Positions 57,895 to 64,000 of a stretch of 64,000 nt of DNA are shown here, one piece after another (position 1 is the stretch's first letter; every line of letters starts with the position of its first letter). Source of the DNA: Pochonia chlamydosporia 170 (taxonomy: Eukaryota > Ascomycota > Sordariomycetes > Hypocreales > Clavicipitaceae). The stretch lies in the NCBI RefSeq assembly GCF_001653235.2, contig NC_035791.1, forward strand, positions 4,030,001-4,094,000, written 5' to 3'. The translations under genes were made by a program, and so were the position numbers. Below the pieces are notes generated by a model, which was not told where the DNA came from, did not search any database, and saw nothing but the letters and a program-made list of their open reading frames with translations.

Positions 57895-59511
57895 CTACCT
57901 GTATGACAGGCCGACATCCAAGCCCAAAGGCTTCCGCAGAAACCCTTCCCTAGTTTCCATAGGTCCCTGACGAAGCGTAACCGCATACCGTCTCGCCCAA
58001 GTAGCAGCAATAAGCTTCATCTCCATCTCTGCCACGTTCCGTCCAACACAGGATCTTGGTCCGTGGCTAAAGGGGATGAATGCATTCTTTTGCCTGGCCG
58101 TGACGTTCTCCCATCTCTCGGGCTTGTATTCCTCCGCATCATCTCCCCAAATCTCCGTCGAGTGGTGAATCGTATATGTAGGTACGCTGAGAACAGTACC
58201 AGGGGGAAAGTAGTGGCCACGGATAGTAATTCCAGGAGAGTCCAGTGGGATCTGGCGCGGCAGTCCGATGCCAGATGTGCAGTGGTGACGCAGTGCTTCA
58301 TCGATAACCCAGCCTAGGTACTGCAGGTCACGAACCATATCATACGTGGGAACATCGACATTTTCAGGAATTGCAGCGTCAAGTTCCGCCTGGAGTTTCT
58401 TCAACACACGCGGGTTACGGACTAGGTAGTTCATGAGGGCACATGATGAATTGGACGTCGTGTCGCTTCCAGCAATCAACTGGGTGAGAGCCTCGGCAGT
58501 CAGCTCTTCACGGCAGAGAGGCTCGCCTTTATCGTCTTTGCCCTCCATCAACCGAGCAAGCAGGTCCTTGCGCTCCACGTCTGGGGGATTTTCGACTCGG
58601 CTCTTGACTCGAGCGATGGCAATACCTGCGAGATTCTGCACTGCTTCCAGGCCCTTGCTGAAAAATGGATCAGGGAGCATGGATGCATAGGGCTTCAGCT
58701 GCGGGTAGCAGCCCAGTGTTGCGCTCACCTCTCCTCTTCGATTGAGAATCTCAATTGCAGGAGCGTACTCTGGCGGGCTATCCGGGGATGATCGAATCTC
58801 GGCAACATCTGCGCCTTTCTCCAGCATTCCGAATGGCGCGCCAAAGGCTAAATCGCCGATAACGTCAAAGGCGAGAAAATTGAACCACAGCAACGAGTCG
58901 AGATGCGCCTCTGACTTGCCGTCCTTCGTTTTGTGTGGGCTTTGCTCAATCAGCTTGTCAAGCTGCTTTACGAACAAGGCAAGGTTTTCGTGGATGTACG
59001 GCTCGAACTGAACAACCGACTTTGTCGAGAAGGTATGAGAAACCATCTTTCTCTTCCTGGAGTGTTCATGTCTATCCCGTGTGTTGAATAGGCCACGGCG
59101 AATAGAGACAAAGGCGTCATAAAACTCGCTAATTTTGACTGTCAGTGCCATGATCTGCCGTGTTGACATTGATATGTGCCAAGGGGGTTGTCAGGTTACT
59201 TACGCTTTCAAAAAGCCATTGCCGTGACCGTAAATTGTCTGGATGGCCTCATCATCCGCGATACTGACATGATTCGGCTGAATGCGAATGACTTGTCCAA
59301 GCTTGGTGTGGTATTCATCCACAGTTTTGTATCGATTTCCACGTCGGCAAACGCCCAATAACCAAAAGTTCGAAAACTGCGCACCAAACGGCGCAGGAAT
59401 CCCACGCAGGTTTCCATTCGTCACAAAGTAGTCGAATAGATACGAGAACAATACCAGGCCCAGAACTGCCGGGATCGCCCATGGCGAGAGTGCGTACTCT
59501 ATCAGGGCCAT
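57895..59511 (-). CDS. Cytochrome P450, benzoate 4-hydroxylase type (CYP53), 513 aa
   Basis: Exons are 59511-59204 and 59128-57895, with a 75-bp intron whose join restores GFLKAEFYDAF. This is the CYP53 wording, continuing VSIRRGLFNTRDRHEHSRKRK. An N-terminal membrane anchor lies at residues 10-30. The I-helix is AGSDTTSNSS, the K-helix ExxR is IDEALRHH, and the haem loop is FSHGPRSCVGRN. CYP53 enzymes para-hydroxylate benzoate in the protocatechuate route, detoxifying plant-derived aromatics at the ER. The C-terminal HHCTSGIGLPRQIP segment is the usual substrate-recognition region. The family assignment is strong; the substrate should be benzoate or a close analogue. Confidence 0.9.
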
Positions 59512-61748
59512 GTCGAAGCTTCCACTAGTGGTTGCTGAGGCTGAAGTCGCACAGCGTGCGCTGAGTCTGACCGCGCAAATTCCAAGATATAGACTCTGGA
59601 CTGTCTAGCTGTCCCAGCGATGGTTCAACGGTCCGATAGGTCCAATGTTGCCTGAATGTGGTGGTTACCGTCAGTACGATGGGCGGCGGTCAAAGTTTGT
59701 CCTGCTTTTTAAGGCACAACCAGACAGCTAAGACGGCCCATCGCAAACCAAAACGGCAACGTCATATTTATATGAGTCTGGTGGCTGGCCCTTTATTGCC
59801 AATTCTACTCCGTACCCCGCATACTATCATTCTCTCCAAATTGTCTGGGTCTCTGCTGGTGTGCTTCCGTACGGCCCGCTCTCTCGGCTGTCAAAACAGG
59901 AACCATAGCGGGAACATTGGGCGAGACGATGCATCACACCTTGGCTAATGAATCGTCTTGTCTGGAGAAGGGAATATTCATCCCCAAGTCCCGATCTTGG
60001 CTAATGCCAAAGGTGTGACTGGCCAATTGATTTCACCATCCCCACACCCATCCTCGCACCACGCGGGGAATCATTTGGAGCCAGGCCAGACGGAAGGATG
60101 GAAAAGGTGGGCTCGCCGGGAATGGGAATCGGCAAGCCTTTTCTCAGCGATGTGCGTCCATGACACTTAAGGTGATGATCCGAAGGGTAGGAAGCTCGTG
60201 GCCACGGAGTCCATCAACGGCATTTTGAAGGCGTCCCTGAATCCACCAGCTGCTCGTGCTTCGCCCATTCTTGTGGCTGGAGGCGGAGATGGGGTGACGT
60301 GGGTGATGTCAAGTGTCCGAAAGCCAATCTGAGTTGGGAATTGTTCAGGAGGCGGTGTCGATTCCGTCAGGAAATGTAGGTAATGTCTCTATTCCCGCAT
60401 ACTGCCACGGGAACTCGCCCCAGGGTTGGATTTGTTCATTCCAGGTCGTGATGCCGTGTACCTTCCTTCTATGTTGCTACTTCCGAAGTCGAGCTCCACG
60501 GCAGCTTGGTCGGTTCGGTTCACTACACCAGACTAACCCACCACGAACTCGGTAGACCGGACCAAACGGGCACCAGTGAGGCATCTACGCTCCGACCATT
60601 CCTGCTTGGTGTTGCAAAAGACGGCTTATGCACATAGTCCATTTCAAAAATTCAGCTACCTTTGCTAGACGCATATCACGATGCCATTTAGGCCAATTCC
60701 TGTTTGGTCTCCAGCAGCTGTAGGGTAAGCCTTGTCCAACATGGGCGATGTCCACGTCAATTTTGGCTGCGTTTTCGCGCGATCCCAAGCTTGCCCCTTT
60801 GGTTGTGAGTACTCGTATTCCACCAAAATTTTCGTTTGGTCTTCAAGCACTATCTTCTGCCGGCACACGATGGGCTGCAAGGAGTAGCCAGGAAGGTTTT
60901 GGCGAACGACCAGATACCTGGGCTAGACAAGAGGACTTACAATCATCCAGTATCAACTCTCCCATACCTTTTTAATAATAAGAAACTGGAATCCGTCAGA
61001 ACTGATGGATGTGAGTACCCTTTGCCTCGTCTTGTGTTCACAAAGGTCTCACGCCAGACGCGACAGTGGATAGTCTATATCAAAATTTGTGCATAATCGA
61101 TATGTGCAGATGGCTGCTCAATGAAATACTTGGCTCATTGACATCAAAACCTCCCAAGGCTTGGGAAATATGTACGCTAAAATGATCCTTCTGAATGTTG
61201 GCTTGCAATTTGTTGATTTGTACAGGGATCGGATCATTCCCGACGGTTGGAAACAACCCGGCATAGGTTACAATCGGCAGGTTGAATCGTCGCTGTGACC
61301 TTGGCAAATGATCGCAAATTCACTAGTGCCCGACTGAAAGAAATCATCACATTTCTGACAACTCTGTCGAAATTAGCCTCCACCAACCAGACTCGCCATC
61401 TATCTCGCTGTAAGTAACGACATCAAGCAACTTGGAGTTGGACACTATCGGCGTGTGCCGTCGCCAGGCATGTGAAGTGGATGCTCAGCAAGGGTGTTCC
61501 ACAATCTGAAGTTCTCCTTGGTGTGGGGAAGTTTGACAACTCAAGTCGAGTGGATTTTGCTCACCAGAGTTTAGGTGCTTTTGTATCGAAATTGATGTTG
61601 TTCTCATGGCCCATTGAGCGGTTGCTACGTTAGAATAGGGCCTGGATGACATGTATGTGGGCGGCATATCTGGGACTCGGAATCCCTTCTATGCGACCAC
61701 AATATACATGTCTCTGAAAGTGTCTCGGTGACGCACCACGTACCGAGG
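59512..61748. other. Gene-poor intergenic region (2.2 kb)
   Basis: Upstream of the CYP53-like gene and of the zinc-cluster regulator. Only short overlapping frames without signatures. No repeats or RNA genes recognised. Confidence 0.45.
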
Positions 61749-63536
61749 ATGCCTCGAGTGAAACCAGGCGAACGCCAGAGGGCAATGGCCCCCAAAGTCC
61801 GAACTGGCTGCAAAACATGCAAGTTAGTTTTACCCTAATCTGTCTCTGAATAGCCCGCTGTTTGCTAATTGGATCATCTCGCAGGAGTTCGTTTTGCCTT
61901 CCCCGTCTTCGTAATTGAACGCAGAGAACTGACACGTCTGATCAGTTCGGAGAATCAAATGTGACGAAGGACGTCCAGCTTGCGAGAGATGTTCGTGAGC
62001 ACCAAGATCGGATAGATTCTCATTCTGATAAAACTAACCTGCGTTTACAGGCTCCAAGACTGGCCGTATTTGCGACGGATATGAGAATCCAACGTTAGCG
62101 ACAGTTAACACTGCGTCGTTGACATTGACTCGCATCGCTAATTCGTCCGCCACTTCTCAAGAAGTCCGAGCCTTGCAATTTTTTGTAGAGCGAACAGCCG
62201 TACAGTTTGGGACCTTTGTACCAGACGATCTTTGGAGTAGCCGAGTTCTTCAGCTGGCGCATTCCAATAAATGTATCCGCCATGCCCTGGTCGCATTGTC
62301 ATCATACCATGAACGATACTGGAGTCGTGATGTAGGCGGAGAAACACCATACGGTTTGCGTCAGTACAATTTGGCCATCAGCGACCTTGTCAAGTCCGGG
62401 GCAGACCGGCCATCATATCTCCACATTCAACTTGTTTCTTGTACCATATTCATCTGCATCGAGGTGGGAATTGCGTTGTCCATTGATATCGCTGAAAGAG
62501 AGAGTAGCATGCTAACCGTCGCGCTAGATTTTGAGACGAAACATAAATAATGCCATATATCTCTTCAAATACGGCTGCAGGATGATTGAAGGTGCTATGA
62601 AGCAAGCCAGAAAAGGAGGCTACATAGGCGGTGCAACGGGTATATCAATTGAGCCCATCCTCAGACTTGTTGAAGCATTCTTTGCTCGTATCTCAACCCA
62701 AGTCTTTCTGGTGAGTACGAGAAACCAGCAATGTCGTGTTTGCCAGTTGCTAATTTTATGCCAAGGCCATTGGTGGTGATATTGATCACAAGCTGGCTGA
62801 TATTATTTCGCCGATGCTGAAAATTCGGTCAGCGACAATGGCCCGTAAAATTACTTTGTCTTCGATCCAAGAGGCACGAGATACATTACTCAAGCTTGCT
62901 CTGCAGTACCGGCGCGACATGACGATGGCTCAATCTAAGGCTTTGGGTGTCCGATTCGACTCTTGGATCGAAGCCTTTGACGAATTTCGCAAGACCATTG
63001 ACAAGAATACCCTGAACGCAACCGATAGGCGAGCTTTCGCGCTTTTAGAGTTGCACAAGCGATACCTCTATATCAACATCGCTGCGTTAAATCAGCCCGA
63101 CCGCGAAGATCCGTCCATGTGGGACCTATGGACTGACAAGTTCCGCGAAATGATTGAGTTTGCAGTTGAGGCTGGAGGGTTCGATGCTGCCGAAGCACCA
63201 ACAGATCAACAACCACAGTTTTACATGGAAATTGGTATTCTGCCTGCACTGTTCTTTTTGAGTGCTAAATGCCGGGATCCGGAAGTGCGACGGAGAGCGA
63301 TAGAAATCATGGAGTCTAACCATATTCAAGAAGGTATATGGAACAGTGAGATGGCTGCCAAGGTTGCTAAGAAAGTGATGGCCCTTGAGGAAGGAGAGTT
63401 TATGGTCAAATCAAGCAATGATATCGATGACCTTGCGCGGGTCCGTCGCGTAGCAGTCCATGCTGGACCAGAGGTGACATATCTGAACATAGGCTATGAA
63501 CTGCACAGTGGATGGGTGGAAGAAGAACTTGACTAA
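61749..63536 (+). CDS. Zn2Cys6 transcription factor, zinc cluster possibly defective (about 492 aa)
   Basis: Fungal C6 regulator. Exons as read: 61749-61822, 61953-61990, 62051-62463, 62528-62710 and 62766-63536. The N-terminus has RTGCKTCK, then exon 2 gives IKCDEGRPACER, and exon 3 completes CSKTGRICDGYENP. All six cysteines are present, but this frame-keeping model leaves only three residues between Cys2 and Cys3 instead of six. The DNA before exon 2 reads TTCGGAGAATCAAATGT, which would encode the expected RRIKC in another phase, so a small deletion at the acceptor is suspected. Later exons are clean: INNAIYLFKYGCRMIEG in exon 4 is a conserved element of this regulator group, and the C-terminal half is helical without a breakdown. 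Targets are unknown; nearest neighbour is the CYP53-like gene 2.2 kb away. Confidence 0.78.
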
Positions 63537-64000
63537 TCGTGGAGAATGCCATTCTCTTGTATCTGGATAGACTTAGCTGTGGGAATTGCTTCGGCCGGCA
63601 GTCGATCAAGCTGTGAGCGACACTGTTGCCAAATTTCGACTTGGAATACTAGTATGAGGCGGCGTGATATTAATTCAAGACATGATGTCGATGTTTGATT
63701 CAAAGCTCGGTGTGCAAGGGAAATAAGTGTAATGGTAGTCCCGAAGGCAAAACAACGAGAATGCAGCCTCGATGTTTTGAACTCCACAAATAATAAGAAA
63801 AATTGGCGGCGTTATCAAAAGATGTAATGGACAGGCGCCTTCTCATATACAAAAGTAAGATGGACGTCGTGCCGCTCGGTCGATCGGGAATTGTCCACGA
63901 AGCCGCAGCTTATGCGTCCCAGCTGACAACGTAGTACTCGGAACCGTCGACCAGGTCGCCAAGATTCCGCGACCGCCGTTTCATGTGTAATATATTACAG
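63537..64000. other. Right-edge intergenic sequence (464 bp)
   Basis: 3' flank of the zinc-cluster regulator up to the window end. No gene or repeat seen. Confidence 0.4.

Noticed and set aside
58935..58941. TTGCTCA match in the CYP53-like gene
   Set aside because: It is inside coding sequence and probably fortuitous.

Overview
The window is nuclear DNA of a filamentous ascomycete (Pezizomycotina). The genes carry short introns (47 to 171 bp, most 50 to 75 bp) with GTRNGY donors, CTAAY branch sites and YAG acceptors. The families are typical of moulds: Zn2Cys6 factors, LaeA-like methyltransferases, siderophore-type MFS carriers, CYP53 and many sugar transporters. A sordariomycete, perhaps Hypocreales, is my inference from gene content; no species marker is present. 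I see no tRNA, rRNA, CRISPR array or intact transposon. Many coding frames only become complete after splicing, so exon joins were worked out by hand and are given in the entries.

Left part (1-6.4 kb): a partial drug/H+ antiporter, a long gene-poor stretch, a cysteine-free small secreted protein, and a small secreted protein that resembles M15/hedgehog-type zinc peptidases.

7.4-21.8 kb is a probable secondary-metabolite cluster. Its core is a 1,628-aa isocyanide synthase / adenylation / thiolation / acyltransferase hybrid of the CrmA type. Around it lie a divergent alcohol-acetyltransferase-like gene, an HSL-type alpha/beta hydrolase, and two paralogous siderophore-type MFS carriers that bracket the block. 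The heptamer TTGCTCA, the core of the yeast Mac1 copper-response element, recurs in the intergenic DNA of this block. A copper-starvation isocyanide pathway is the natural hypothesis.

22-44 kb holds mostly housekeeping and metabolic genes: an unrecognised protein, polynucleotide kinase 3'-phosphatase, a sugar/quinate-type MFS carrier, a disordered protein, an imine-reductase-like oxidoreductase next to a P450, a LaeA-like methyltransferase and a CAX-type Ca2+/H+ exchanger.

45.1-49.1 kb contains the most striking locus: a divergent pair made of a gasdermin-like protein (RCD-1/HET-Q1 family) and a single spliced gene that fuses ankyrin repeats to a subtilisin-like protease. It has the layout of the known fungal gasdermin/protease cell-death pairs.

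49.5-63.5 kb: two more sugar transporters, an MlrC-like (M81) metalloprotein, a CYP53 benzoate-hydroxylase-type P450, and a Zn2Cys6 regulator whose zinc cluster looks damaged at an exon junction.
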